NCBI GenBank assembly: GCA_035998445.1
Contig: DASYHQ010000033.1
Coordinates: 124,001 to 188,000 of the forward strand
DNA from: Tepidisphaeraceae bacterium
Lineage (GTDB): Bacteria > Planctomycetota > Phycisphaerae > Tepidisphaerales > Tepidisphaeraceae
Length of the DNA stretch: 64,000 nt
Direction: 5' to 3'
In this document: positions 7,346 through 16,022 of the stretch, one piece after another
Layout: every line of letters starts with the position of its first letter
How positions within the stretch are numbered: position 1 is the first letter of the stretch
Program-made: the position numbers and the translations under genes
Notes under the pieces: generated by a model
The model's database searches: none
The model's input: only the letters and a program-made list of their open reading frames with translations
Told to the model about the DNA's origin: nothing

Positions 7346-7980
7346 TCTGTAGGACAGGCATTCCTGCCTGTCTCTCCCCCCGTATTCTCTTAGTCTCTCT
7401 TCTGTGGCACAGGCATTCTTGCCTGTGTCTCTTCCTGTCTTTTCCTGCTCTCGGTGGGACGGACATTCTTGTCTGTCTCTCTTTGCGCTCTCCACTTGCG
7501 CACCAGAAGACGGCGCGAAGGTCACGAAGGGCAGACGCGAAGGCCGCCGAGAAGACAAACGCCAATCGCGGCGGCGGTTTGGGTAAGGTAACGCGCGAAA
7601 CCGTGCACCATTTTGCACCATTTTGCACCATCGGGTGATCGAGCCAGTCGCCGATAGGGCCAACGCGTTGCGTATTCAGTTGTCAAAGAGCAGGCTATCC
7701 ATCTCTACGCCCGCGCTGCGCAGTTGAGGTGGATTCAGCGCAACGCGCTCAGCTTTTCTTCGCGTCCGCCTTCGCGTCCTTCGCGCCTTCGCGTCTCTGC
7801 CTCTTCGTCATCGCGACTCCGCCGCGTGGCAGGCAAGAATGTCTGTCCCACCAAGGAAGAGACACAGGCAAGAATGCCTGTGCCACAGAAGAGAGGCAGA
7901 ATACGGGGGGAGATGAAGACGGGGGGAGAGACAGGCAGGAATGCCTGTCCTACAGAAGAGGGAGACGCATGCCGGGAAAC
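7345..7980. repeat. Composite inverted-repeat region (family D) without genes
   Basis: The left block 7345-7490 holds ACAGGCATTCCTGCCTGTC, ACAGGCATTCTTGCCTGTG and GGACATTCTTGTCTGTC modules. The right block 7830-7972 repeats them inverted and in reverse order. Inner arms with GCGAAGGTCACGAAGG (about 7510-7555) pair with CCTTCGCGTCCTTCGCGCC near 7767-7790. Between them are short TTTTGCACCA direct repeats at 7610-7630. No plausible gene is seen. A related block is at 31719-31862. Confidence 0.8.
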
Positions 7981-7984
7981 GATG

Positions 7985-8014
7985 CTGGCCTGGTTGCTTG
8001 AGCAACCAGGCCAG
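7985..8014 (-). terminator. Hairpin downstream of the sigma factor gene
   Basis: A perfect 14-bp stem, CTGGCCTGGTTGCT / AGCAACCAGGCCAG, with a two-base loop lies 36 bp past the stop of the minus-strand sigma gene. There is no clear U-tract, so it is a possible rather than certain terminator. The core TGGTTGCT-nn-AGCAACCA recurs inside nrdJ at 39917-39938. Confidence 0.6.
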
Positions 8015-8050
8015 TTCGGTTTCCTTCAAGATGGTCCTGACGAGCCGAAC

Positions 8051-8878
8051 CTAGTTCACACCGGCCATCATCGCGTCGCGGAGCTTGCGGAGGGCTTCGT
8101 GTTCGATCTGGCGGACACGTTCGCGGGTCAGACCGATGCGTTCGCCAATCTCCTTCAGGGTCAGCGGGTCCTCACCGGTGAGGCCGTAGCGGAGCTTGAG
8201 GATGTTGCTGGCGCGGTCGTCGATGGCGGCCAGCAGGTCGCCCAGCTGGCGCAGCTCGTCGCTATCGCAGACCTCCTGATCGGGGGTCGGGTTGTGCGTA
8301 TCGGCGACCAGATCGTTGATCGTCAGCTCACCGTCGTCGCTCGCGACCTGGGTGGGCGAGTGATACGCCTTCACGGCCTTGCGGATGATCTTCAGCTTCT
8401 TCGGCGACATCTTCAGATGAGCCGACAGCTCATCGATGCTCGGCAGGCGACCGAGGCGGTCTTCCAGCTGGCGCATCGCCTGCTTGAACTGGGTCATCAG
8501 CTCGACCATGTACGCCGGGATGTGGATCGGCTGCACACTGTTGATCAGGGCACGCTTGATCGCCTGCTTGATCCACCAGCTGGCGTAGGTGCTGAACCGG
8601 CTACCGTTCTCAGGGTCGAAGCCTTCGACCGCCTTCAGCAGGCCAATGTTTCCTTCTTCGATCAGATCGGGCAGCGACAGGCCACGCCCGACGTAGTGTT
8701 TAGCGATGTTGACGACCAGGCGCAGGTTCGACCGCACCATGCGTTCACGGGCGGCGGGGTCGTTGTCGTTAACGATGCGACGACCGAGCGTCTTCTCCTC
8801 ATCGGCCGTCAAGAGTGGGGACTCGTTGATCGAGCGGAGGTAAAGCTGGAGACCAGATTGGACCGCGGCTGTCGCCAT
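8051..8878 (-). CDS. RNA polymerase sigma factor, RpoD/RpoS-like, short form
   Basis: This 275-residue sigma-70 protein has regions 1.2 to 4.2. Region 1.2/2 is shown by LYLRSINESPLLTADEE and NLRLVVNIAKHYVGRGL, region 2.3-2.4 by NGSRFSTYASWWIKQAI, and region 4.2 by LKEIGERIGLTRERVRQIE. The long region 1.1 of a full-size RpoD is absent, so it may be the primary sigma of a lineage with short forms or a group 2 sigma; sequence alone does not settle this. It is convergent with fliA across the family D repeats, and rpsA lies upstream on the same strand behind its own terminator. Confidence 0.9.
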   Translation of the reverse strand: MATAAVQSGLQLYLRSINESPLLTADEEKTLGRRIVNDNDPAARERMVRSNLRLVVNIAKHYVGRGLSLPDLIEEGNIGLLKAVEGFDPENGSRFSTYASWWIKQAIKRALINSVQPIHIPAYMVELMTQFKQAMRQLEDRLGRLPSIDELSAHLKMSPKKLKIIRKAVKAYHSPTQVASDDGELTINDLVADTHNPTPDQEVCDSDELRQLGDLLAAIDDRASNILKLRYGLTGEDPLTLKEIGERIGLTRERVRQIEHEALRKLRDAMMAGVN

Positions 8879-9155
8879 AAGTTGTCCAGAAAGGTAGATA
8901 CGGTCATGCTTCCGCCTGAAGCACTTCGCATCTTCATACTACTTAAACGAGGCTCATCAGTTCGTACAAAAATAGTACGGAATGAGACCTCAACCAGATT
9001 ACATCGGCGGCGAAACGATCTGACTTTTACAAATCTAACGTGAACTTCGATTTGAACCGGCACTTTATCGCTTGAGATGCTCGTTCCGGTGCTGTCCTTC
9101 AGATTGTTACGAAGGCAACCCCAATCGTCAAGCACATTCTGCCGCTGGACGCGCG
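8879..9155 (-). promoter_or_regulatory. Upstream region of the sigma factor gene
   Basis: A gene-free and comparatively AT-rich stretch (for example around 8935-9030) lies between the rpsA terminator and the sigma gene. It presumably holds the sigma gene promoter. I could not fix -35/-10 boxes with confidence. Confidence 0.4.
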
Positions 9156-9192
9156 CAAAAAACCGGGCCATCCCTGTGAAGGAATGGCCCGG
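9156..9192 (-). terminator. Rho-independent terminator of rpsA
   Basis: On the minus strand the stem CCGGGCCATTCC / GGGATGGCCCGG (9163-9192) is followed by six T residues (9157-9162). It lies about 55 bp after the rpsA stop and separates rpsA from the sigma factor gene. Confidence 0.92.
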
Positions 9193-9247
9193 TGTGACTG
9201 CTGTAAACATGGGTAGGGCATACCCTTACCCACGGCGTTGAAATCCC

Positions 9248-11005
9248 TTAGAACTTCAGGTTGCCCAAGCCGGTGGTGCCACCGACGTCCTCAAGGCCAC
9301 CACGCAGACCCTTGCGGTCGGCACGCTGCGAACGCACCTCCTCGCGCTTCTCCTCTTCCTGGGCCCATTGTGCACGCTTGAGCGACAGGCCGATCTTGCG
9401 CTCGTCGCTGTCGACGCGCAGGATCTTCACGTCGACCTCCTGATTGACCTTCAGGTTGTCCTCGGGCTTCTCGACCTTCTGGTCGGAGATTTCCGAGATG
9501 TGCAGCAGACCTTCCAGGCCCGGTTCCAACTCCACGAACACGCCGAAGTTGGCGATCTTCGTGACGTGGCCCTTGACGACCATGCCCGGACGGTAGTTGG
9601 CGGGGATGACCGTGGTCCACGGATCTTCCTGCATCTGCTTGAGGCCCAAGGCGATGCGCTGCTTCTCCTGGTCGACCGACAGCACGACCGCCTGTACCGA
9701 TTCGCCCTTCTTGAGCACTTCGGACGGGTGACCGACCTTCTTGGTCCACGACAAATCGCTGACGTGCAGCAGGCCGTCGATGCCTTCCTCGATCTCGACG
9801 AACGCGCCGTAGTTGGCGATGTTGCGGATCTTGCCCTCGACGACCGAGCCGGGCGGGTACTTCTCGGCAACCCGTTCCCACGGGTTCTCCTCGACCTGCT
9901 TCATGCCGAGGCTGATCTCCTGCTTGTCCTTGTTGATCTCGAGCACCTTCACCTTGACCATCTGGTCCTGAGCGACGACCTCGCTCGGGTGGTTGATGCG
10001 CTTGGTCCAGGACATCTCGGAGATGTGCACGAGGCCCTCGACGCCTTCCTCAAGCTTGCAGAACGCGCCGTAGGACATGATGTTGACGACCTGCGCCTCG
10101 TGGCTGCTGCCGATCGCGTACTTGCTCTCGATGTTCTCCCACGGGCTGGCGTCCTTCTGCTTCAGGCCCAGCGCGATCTTCTCCTTGTCCTTGTCGACCG
10201 AGAGGACCTTGATCTCGATCTCCTGGTCGATCTTGAGCATCTCGCTGGGGTGGTTGATGCGGCCCCAGGACATGTCGGTGATGTGCAGCAGGCCGTCGAT
10301 GCCGCCCAGGTCGATGAACGCGCCGAAGTCGGCGATGTTCTTGACCACGCCCTTGCGGACGTCGCCGACGTTGATGCCCTCGAGCGTCTTGCGCTTCATG
10401 TCCTCGCGCTGCTGCTCGATCATCTTGCGGCGGCTGATGACGATGTTGCGACGCTCCTCGTCGATCTTGAGGATGACCGCGTCGATCGTGCGACCGATCC
10501 AGTCGGAAATCTCGCCCGGACGGCGGATGTCGACCTGGCTGGCTGGCAGGAAGACCGGCACGCCGATGTCGACCAGCAGGCCACCCTTGATCTTCTTGGT
10601 CACCTTGCCGCTGACCGGGTCGCCTTCCTTCTTGCTCTTCATGATGGCTTCCCAGTTGATGATGCGATCAGCCTTGCGCTTGCTGATCTTCACCAGACCG
10701 GTGTCGCCTTCCACGTCCTCCAGCAGCACGCGAACCTCGGTGCCGACGGTGACGTTCTCGGGTTCGTCGAACTCGCTGCGTTCGAGGACGCCTTCGCTCT
10801 TAAGGCCCAGTTCGACGACGAAGTCGTCGCCGCTCATGCCCGAGACCTTGCCCTTGATGATCGCGCCGGGCGTGAAGTCTTGGACCTCGTCGCCTTGAAT
10901 GAGCTTGTTCAGATCGTTGGCGGCATCGCCGAGGGCCAAGCCCACGGCCGAGTCGACGTCAGCGTCCATGTCGCCAAGCGAATTGATGAGATTAAAATCG
11001 ACCAT
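9248..11005 (-). CDS. rpsA: 30S ribosomal protein S1
   Basis: S1 binds mRNA on the 30S subunit and helps initiation, which may matter where Shine-Dalgarno sites are weak. Starting at MVDFNLINSLGDMD (11005) gives 585 residues with six S1 (OB-fold) domains. The first two are the divergent ribosome-binding type (GAIIKGKVSGMSGDDF; GDPVSGKVTKKIKGG). The last four have the regular core G-x-V-x(5)-GAF, as in VVKNIADFGAF, VVNIMSYGAF, KIRNIANYGAF and VTKIANFGVF, each followed by GLLHI-like motifs. The frame remains open upstream to 11095, but those residues are basic and unlike S1. A terminator follows. Confidence 0.95.
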   Translation of the reverse strand: MVDFNLINSLGDMDADVDSAVGLALGDAANDLNKLIQGDEVQDFTPGAIIKGKVSGMSGDDFVVELGLKSEGVLERSEFDEPENVTVGTEVRVLLEDVEGDTGLVKISKRKADRIINWEAIMKSKKEGDPVSGKVTKKIKGGLLVDIGVPVFLPASQVDIRRPGEISDWIGRTIDAVILKIDEERRNIVISRRKMIEQQREDMKRKTLEGINVGDVRKGVVKNIADFGAFIDLGGIDGLLHITDMSWGRINHPSEMLKIDQEIEIKVLSVDKDKEKIALGLKQKDASPWENIESKYAIGSSHEAQVVNIMSYGAFCKLEEGVEGLVHISEMSWTKRINHPSEVVAQDQMVKVKVLEINKDKQEISLGMKQVEENPWERVAEKYPPGSVVEGKIRNIANYGAFVEIEEGIDGLLHVSDLSWTKKVGHPSEVLKKGESVQAVVLSVDQEKQRIALGLKQMQEDPWTTVIPANYRPGMVVKGHVTKIANFGVFVELEPGLEGLLHISEISDQKVEKPEDNLKVNQEVDVKILRVDSDERKIGLSLKRAQWAQEEEKREEVRSQRADRKGLRGGLEDVGGTTGLGNLKF

Positions 11006-11405
11006 ATGAAAATGCGGCGGCCGATGAGGCTGCCTATCCTGTAAGTGCTGCGCGGCCCAATTTTCGGATAGAAACCACCAGCGCCCGCGCGGCACCGGCG
11101 GTCCATTACCCAGGATTTCTCAGTCGGACCACCCGACAAAGAGGGGGAAGGGACCATTGTAGAGGCCAAATCGCCAATCGACAAGGCATTAGGTGCACCG
11201 ACGCGGGCGAATTTCCTCATCTTGCGATGGACGCCATTCTACCTTAGAAAATTTCCGCAATTGGTGCGCCGTCGCCGACGTAGGCGCGTGACCCACATTA
11301 CAGGGACGGCCGAACATTTTGGGGCACCTTAACGTAGTGTTGACCGGCTCGGTTCCAGTGTTCACAATCGAGTTCTTGGGCGATCGGGCAAAAAGGGAAG
11401 AGAGA
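11006..11405. other. Divergent promoter region between rpsA and the histidine kinase
   Basis: This stretch of about 400 bp separates two divergent genes and must carry both promoters. The kinase frame is open back to 11319 but the chosen start is 11406. I see no repeat family or RNA gene here. Confidence 0.4.
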
Positions 11406-12569
11406 ATGCAGGTGAATCAGCGTTCGATGGATCTTTTGAAGTACCGCAGTTTTCCGGGCATCGGGGCGGCGGTGCGGGCGTGTGCCGATCAGGTGGTTGA
11501 GGCGTGGCTGCAGATTGCCAAGGAGAACGTCCCCGCCGCCGGTGGCCTGACTGCCGACGAACTGCGCGATCACCTCGCCATGACGCTGCGCGGTATGGCC
11601 GAGACGCTGGAATCCGACCAGCCGATGACGCTCGCCGAGCTCATGGACAAGGCCACCATCCATGGTGACGTGCGCTTCGACCAGCGCTACAACCTGTCCG
11701 AATTGCTGACCGAATACAGCCTGATCCGCCCGATCCTGATCGACCACGTCAACGAATTCATGGACCGCCCGATGGACGCGACGGAGATCGTCGCGCTGAA
11801 CCTCTCGGTCGACGTGGCGGTGAAGCAGGGCGTGCTGGCGTTCGCCAGTCATCAGAAGGCTCAGTTGGAGGCGGGCGCCAACTCGCGTGCGAAATACCTG
11901 TCGTTCCTGTCGCACGATTTGCGTGGCGGGCTCAACGGTACGCTGTTGATGATCGAGGTGCTGCGCCGCGAGCTGAAGAACCACGAGCAGTTCGCTGAGT
12001 CTGTTCAAGACCTGGAAGCCATGCGGCGGTCGATCCTGGACACGGTCGGCACGATGGACCGCTTCCTGCACGCCGAGAAACTGCGCAACGGCAAGATTCA
12101 GCCGCGTCTCGGGCAGGTCAACCTGCACCACCTCGTCCGCGACATCGTCAGCCAGCTTTCCTGGACCGCCAAGGAAAAAGGCGTGACGGTCGAGCCGAAG
12201 CTTGATGGCGATGGCATGGTCACCAGTGATCGCGAACTGCTCGTGCTGATCGTGCAGAACCTGATGTCGAACGCGATCAAATACTGCAAGGGGCAGGTGA
12301 GCCTGACCGTCACGAAACACGACAGCGGCAACACGATTATCGCGGTCTGCGACAACGGCCCGGGCATCGCGGCCGAGTTTCTGTCGAAGATGTTCGCGCC
12401 GTACGCCCGCGGTGACACGCACGGCGAGGCCGGCAACGGTCTGGGCCTCTTCATCGCCCGCCAGTCCGCAGACCTTCTCGGAGCCAAGCTGTGGGGCGAG
12501 TCGACCGTGGGCCAGGGCAGCCGGTTTTATGTGGAGATTCCGGAACCGAAGGCTGTCGCCATGGCGTAG
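11406..12569 (+). CDS. Sensor histidine kinase, soluble
   Basis: This 387-residue protein has no membrane segment. Residues 1-160 are an all-helical N-terminal domain resembling the RsbRD-type sensor region (FPGIGAAVRACADQVVEAW). A HisKA box with the phospho-acceptor His (SHDLRGGLNGTLLMIEVL, about residue 180) and an HATPase_c domain with N box (QNLMSNAIKY), G1 (CDNGPGIAAEF) and G2 (GEAGNGLGLF) follow. The start at 11406 is preceded by AGGGAAGAGAG, a good ribosome site, and is preferred over the open frame from 11319. No response regulator is adjacent, so it is an orphan kinase. It is convergent with prfC across a family C repeat. Confidence 0.85.
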   Translation: MQVNQRSMDLLKYRSFPGIGAAVRACADQVVEAWLQIAKENVPAAGGLTADELRDHLAMTLRGMAETLESDQPMTLAELMDKATIHGDVRFDQRYNLSELLTEYSLIRPILIDHVNEFMDRPMDATEIVALNLSVDVAVKQGVLAFASHQKAQLEAGANSRAKYLSFLSHDLRGGLNGTLLMIEVLRRELKNHEQFAESVQDLEAMRRSILDTVGTMDRFLHAEKLRNGKIQPRLGQVNLHHLVRDIVSQLSWTAKEKGVTVEPKLDGDGMVTSDRELLVLIVQNLMSNAIKYCKGQVSLTVTKHDSGNTIIAVCDNGPGIAAEFLSKMFAPYARGDTHGEAGNGLGLFIARQSADLLGAKLWGESTVGQGSRFYVEIPEPKAVAMA

Positions 12570-12601
12570 GGGATGCCGTCATGCGGAGAGGGTGTTACAT
12601 C

Positions 12602-12722
12602 CGGTCCCTCTCCCATGTACTCATGGGAGAGGCTAGGTGAGGGTGATTTCGATCTGCTGACGGTTTTCGAAAGAACGAAATCACCCTCACCTAGCCTCTC
12701 CCGGAGTACCGGGAGAGGGACC
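12602..12722. repeat. Family C nested inverted repeat, copy 1
   Basis: The outer parts are hairpins of their own (CTCTCCCATGTACTCATGGG and CTCTCCCGGAGTACCGGGAG). The inner arms GAGGCTAGGTGAGGGTGATT and GAAATCACCCTCACCTAGCC are inverted around a 25-bp centre. It lies between the convergent kinase and prfC ends and could end both transcripts. Confidence 0.88.
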
Positions 12723-12725
12723 AAA

Positions 12726-14333
12726 TCAAACCCCCGCGGCCGCGGGGATGTTGGCGAGGATGTCGGACAGCTTCACGTCCGGGAAGTTCTTCTCGAAGTA
12801 CCGCATTCCCCAGGTCGACTCGAACACCAGGGCCGGCCGGCGATTCGCATCCACCACCAGGCTTGTTCCGGACGGTAACGTGGCGTCGGCCAGCTTTCCT
12901 GCGTCTTCGGGTGCAGTGAGCCAACGCAGGGTTTCCCACGGCGCCGACTCCACGCGCGTCTCCACGCCGTATTCGGCCTGCAGGCGGAAGCGCACCACGT
13001 CGAACTGCAGCACACCCACCGCGGCCATCAGCGGCACGCGCGAGGTGCTGTCGTAGCGGTACATCAGCTGCACCACGCCTTCCTGCGCCAACTGTTCGAC
13101 GCCCTCGCGGAACTGCTTGGCGCGATCGGCCTTCTCGCAGTGCAGGTAGGCGAAGCACTCGGGCGCGAAGCTGGGGATCTGGTTGAAGCCCTCCTTCAAA
13201 CCGGTGGAGAGCGTGTCACCGATGCGCAGGTCGGCGTGCCCGACGACGCCGATCACGTCACCGGCGAACGCTCGGTCGATGATCTCGCGCTCGCGGCCGA
13301 ACAATTTGTGTGTGCTGGACAGGCGAATGTTCTTGCCCGTGCGCACGATCTTCACGGACATGTCGCGCTCGAACTCGCCGGACACGATGCGCACGAACGC
13401 GATGCGGTCGCGGTGCCGCGGGTCCATGTTGGCCTGGATCTTGAAGACGAACCCACTGAAGTGCGGCGCGTTGGGCTCGATCGTGCCCATGGCCGTCGGT
13501 CGACCGGCCGGTGGGGGGGATTCATCCACGAACGCGTCGAGGAACGCCTGCACGCCGAAGTTGTTGAACGCGCTGCCGAAGCAGACCAGCGTCTGGCGGC
13601 CACCCAGGAACGCCTCACGGTCGAAAACGGTTCCGGCCCCGTCCAGCATAGCCAATTCGTCGCGCGCGGCCGCATAGGCGTCAGGGCTGAGGGCGTCACG
13701 CACGACGGCGTCATCGATGCCCGCCACCTTCACCGGCGCGCGGTACGCGCCGCTGGGCGTGCGCTCGAACAGGTGAACCTGCTGCCGTGCGCGGTCCAGA
13801 ATGCCCTTGAAATCCGGCCCGGTGCCCAGCGGCCAATTGACGGCCACCGCGGCTATGCCCAGCACGCTCTCCAGTTCATCCATCAGCCCGAGCAGATCGC
13901 GGGTGGGGCGGTCCAACTTGTTGATAAATGTGAAGATGGGGATGCCGCTGCGCCGGCAGACCTCGAACAGCTTGCGCGTCTGGTCCTCAATGCCCTTGGC
14001 GGCGTCGATCACCATGACGGCGGCATCGACCGCGGTCAGGACGCGATAGGTGTCTTCCGAAAAGTCGCGGTGGCCTGGCGTGTCGAGCAGGTTGATGACC
14101 TTATCGCGATACTCGAACTGCAGCACGGTCGAGCTGACCGAGATGCCGCGCTGCCGTTCCAGTTCCATCCAGTCGCTGGTCGCGGCGCGCTGCTGCTTGC
14201 GGGCCGTTACCGAGCCCGCCAACTGGATCGCGCCACCGTACAGCAACAGCTTCTCGGTGAGCGTGGTCTTGCCGGCGTCGGGGTGCGAAATGATCGCAAA
14301 CGTCCGGCGGCGGGCAATCGCCTCTTCGTACAT
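12726..14333 (-). CDS. prfC: Peptide chain release factor 3 (RF3)
   Basis: RF3 is a translational GTPase that removes RF1/RF2 from the ribosome after termination. The protein of 535 residues has the G-domain motifs SHPDAGKTTLTEKLLLYGG (G1), a G2 region QRGISVSSTVLQFEY, DTPGHRDFSEDTYR (G3) and INKLDRP (G4). The RF3-specific stretch SDWMELERQRGISV is present. Domains 2 and 3 follow, ending in GMRYFEKNFPDVKLSDI. ATG at 14333 is chosen over TTG at 14336 because GAGGAG lies five bases upstream. It ends four bases from a family C repeat. Confidence 0.95.
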   Translation of the reverse strand: MYEEAIARRRTFAIISHPDAGKTTLTEKLLLYGGAIQLAGSVTARKQQRAATSDWMELERQRGISVSSTVLQFEYRDKVINLLDTPGHRDFSEDTYRVLTAVDAAVMVIDAAKGIEDQTRKLFEVCRRSGIPIFTFINKLDRPTRDLLGLMDELESVLGIAAVAVNWPLGTGPDFKGILDRARQQVHLFERTPSGAYRAPVKVAGIDDAVVRDALSPDAYAAARDELAMLDGAGTVFDREAFLGGRQTLVCFGSAFNNFGVQAFLDAFVDESPPPAGRPTAMGTIEPNAPHFSGFVFKIQANMDPRHRDRIAFVRIVSGEFERDMSVKIVRTGKNIRLSSTHKLFGREREIIDRAFAGDVIGVVGHADLRIGDTLSTGLKEGFNQIPSFAPECFAYLHCEKADRAKQFREGVEQLAQEGVVQLMYRYDSTSRVPLMAAVGVLQFDVVRFRLQAEYGVETRVESAPWETLRWLTAPEDAGKLADATLPSGTSLVVDANRRPALVFESTWGMRYFEKNFPDVKLSDILANIPAAAGV

Positions 14334-14525
14334 CAATGCTCCTCAAACAAAACCGAACCGAACGCGGCCGTATGCGTCGGAAATCAACTCCGATCCTATC
14401 TTATGCGCCCACATGGAATTGGCCTAATCGATTCCCGTTCAACACCGTGCGCGTCGGTCTGTACAGTTAGTACGTGCTGCGGGGGCGGTCTTCGCATGCG
14501 CGGCGGTTTGCTGGAAGGGTAGAAC

Positions 14526-15386
14526 TTGTTCAACGATAACCTGATGTCATTCGCGGTCCCACGGGGTTCGATTCCGCTGGCCGAGGCCACGTCGTTCTGG
14601 CAGCTCGTGGTGACGTCGATCAAGGCGTCGAGCGCGATCGAGAACGCCATCCTGCTGTTGCTGTTGATCTGCTCGATCGCGTCGTGGGGCATCGTTTTAT
14701 GGAAGCTGAAGGTGCTGCGTGAGGCGTGGGCCGGCAATCAACAGATGGCCGAGGCGTTCGTTGCCGCGACCGACCCGGCGGCGCTTAACGGTAAGGCCGG
14801 CGCGATGGCGGCGTCACCCAACGTCATCATCTACCAGGCCGCCCAAGACGCCGTTCGCGATGCCGGCGGCACCCGTGGCGCGTCCAACGGTCGGCTGACG
14901 GCCGGTGGCAATCCGCTGATGGCCAAGCGGGGGATCGAGGAACGCGTGCAGATGGCGATGGAGCACACGAGCCGCAGCGCGTTCACGCGCATGCACCGCG
15001 GGATGGACATCCTGGCCTCGATCGCCAGCTCGACGCCGTTCATCGGCCTGTTCGGCACGGTGCTGGGCATTATGCACACGTTCCAGGTGCTGGGCACCGC
15101 CAAGAGCGCGAGCCTGAACGTCGTGGCCCCCGGCATCGCCGCCGCTTTGATCGCCACCGCCGCCGGCCTCGCCGTCGCGATCCCGGCCGTGTTTGCCTAC
15201 AACTGGCTGACTGCCCGCATGGATGAACTGCAGGAGCAGGCCGACATGTTCATTGAGTCGCTCGGTCAATGGTTCGTAGGCACCGGGCTGTTCAAGCACG
15301 CGCCTGAAGTGAACCACCAGTCGCACGAAGCGACTGATCCGGTCATCGTCGGCGAAGGCGCGCACGTGCCGGGATCGCGCGAGTAG
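14526..15386 (+). CDS. exbB: ExbB/TolQ-type proton channel protein
   Basis: The ExbB/TolQ subunit forms with ExbD a proton-driven motor in the inner membrane. The 286 residues show TM1 at about 38-60 (AILLLLLICSIASWGIVLW), a cytoplasmic loop, then the signature TM2-TM3 region with TPFIGLFGTVLGIMHTFQ and GIAAALIATAAGLAVAIPA. The start is taken as TTG 14526, which has GGAAGGG seven to eight bases upstream; ATG 14544 is the alternative. ExbD and the giant protein follow at 69 and 66 bp on the same strand, forming a three-gene unit ended by a strong terminator. Confidence 0.93.
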   Translation: MFNDNLMSFAVPRGSIPLAEATSFWQLVVTSIKASSAIENAILLLLLICSIASWGIVLWKLKVLREAWAGNQQMAEAFVAATDPAALNGKAGAMAASPNVIIYQAAQDAVRDAGGTRGASNGRLTAGGNPLMAKRGIEERVQMAMEHTSRSAFTRMHRGMDILASIASSTPFIGLFGTVLGIMHTFQVLGTAKSASLNVVAPGIAAALIATAAGLAVAIPAVFAYNWLTARMDELQEQADMFIESLGQWFVGTGLFKHAPEVNHQSHEATDPVIVGEGAHVPGSRE

Positions 15387-15455
15387 TCGACATCCGGATG
15401 GCGGCGCGGACGGTTTCGAACGATTCACGATCGTTGTTTTGCTGGGACGAATCCG

Positions 15456-15956
15456 ATGGGCATGTCACTTGGCGGTGGTGGTGGCGGTGGGAAGGGCAAG
15501 CGCCGGCGGCGCAGCGTGGCGGAGATCAACGTCACGCCCCTGGTAGACGTGATGCTCGTGCTGCTGGTGATCTTCATGATCACCGCGCCTACGCTTAAGG
15601 AAGGGTTCAGCGTCGAGATTCCGCAGGCGGAAGCGACGCAATCGGTGGCGATCGAGGACGCGCGCCTGGTAACGGTGACCGCCGACGGCCACGTGCTAAA
15701 GCCCGACGCCGACTCGGACGACAATCGCTACGATAAGCTGAGCGACCTCGTCGCCGACCTGCAGCGATACCGCACCGACACCGTCGCCGAGCAGAAGCAG
15801 CCCGTGGTGGTGATCGTGGGTGACCGCAACGCGACCTACGAGCGCATCATCCAGGTCTGGAACGCCGCCCGGTCGGCCGGCATCGGTCAGGTTAGTTTTC
15901 AGTTGGAACCGGGCGACGCGCCAGCCGAGGCGCAGGCGTCGGCTGGCAAGCTCTGA
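15456..15956 (+). CDS. exbD: ExbD/TolR-type proton channel protein
   Basis: ExbD pairs with ExbB and carries the essential membrane Asp. The 166-residue protein has a basic, glycine-rich cytoplasmic N-terminus, the TM segment EINVTPLVDVMLVLLVIFMI with the Asp in PLVD, and a periplasmic domain of the ExbD/TolR fold (VVIVGDRNATYERIIQVWNA; GIGQVSFQLEP). It sits between exbB and the giant anchored protein, so the three products probably form one energised complex. Confidence 0.95.
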   Translation: MGMSLGGGGGGGKGKRRRRSVAEINVTPLVDVMLVLLVIFMITAPTLKEGFSVEIPQAEATQSVAIEDARLVTVTADGHVLKPDADSDDNRYDKLSDLVADLQRYRTDTVAEQKQPVVVIVGDRNATYERIIQVWNAARSAGIGQVSFQLEPGDAPAEAQASAGKL

Positions 15957-16022
15957 TCCTGCTCGCGCGGTTTGGCTCGTCCGCTTGCGACGTTTCGCGC
16001 ATCTCATTCGATAGGACCGCTT

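Noticed and set aside
14560-14585. A tRNA T-loop-like GGTTCGATTCC
   Set aside because: It lies in the exbB coding sequence and no acceptor, D or anticodon arms can be built around it.
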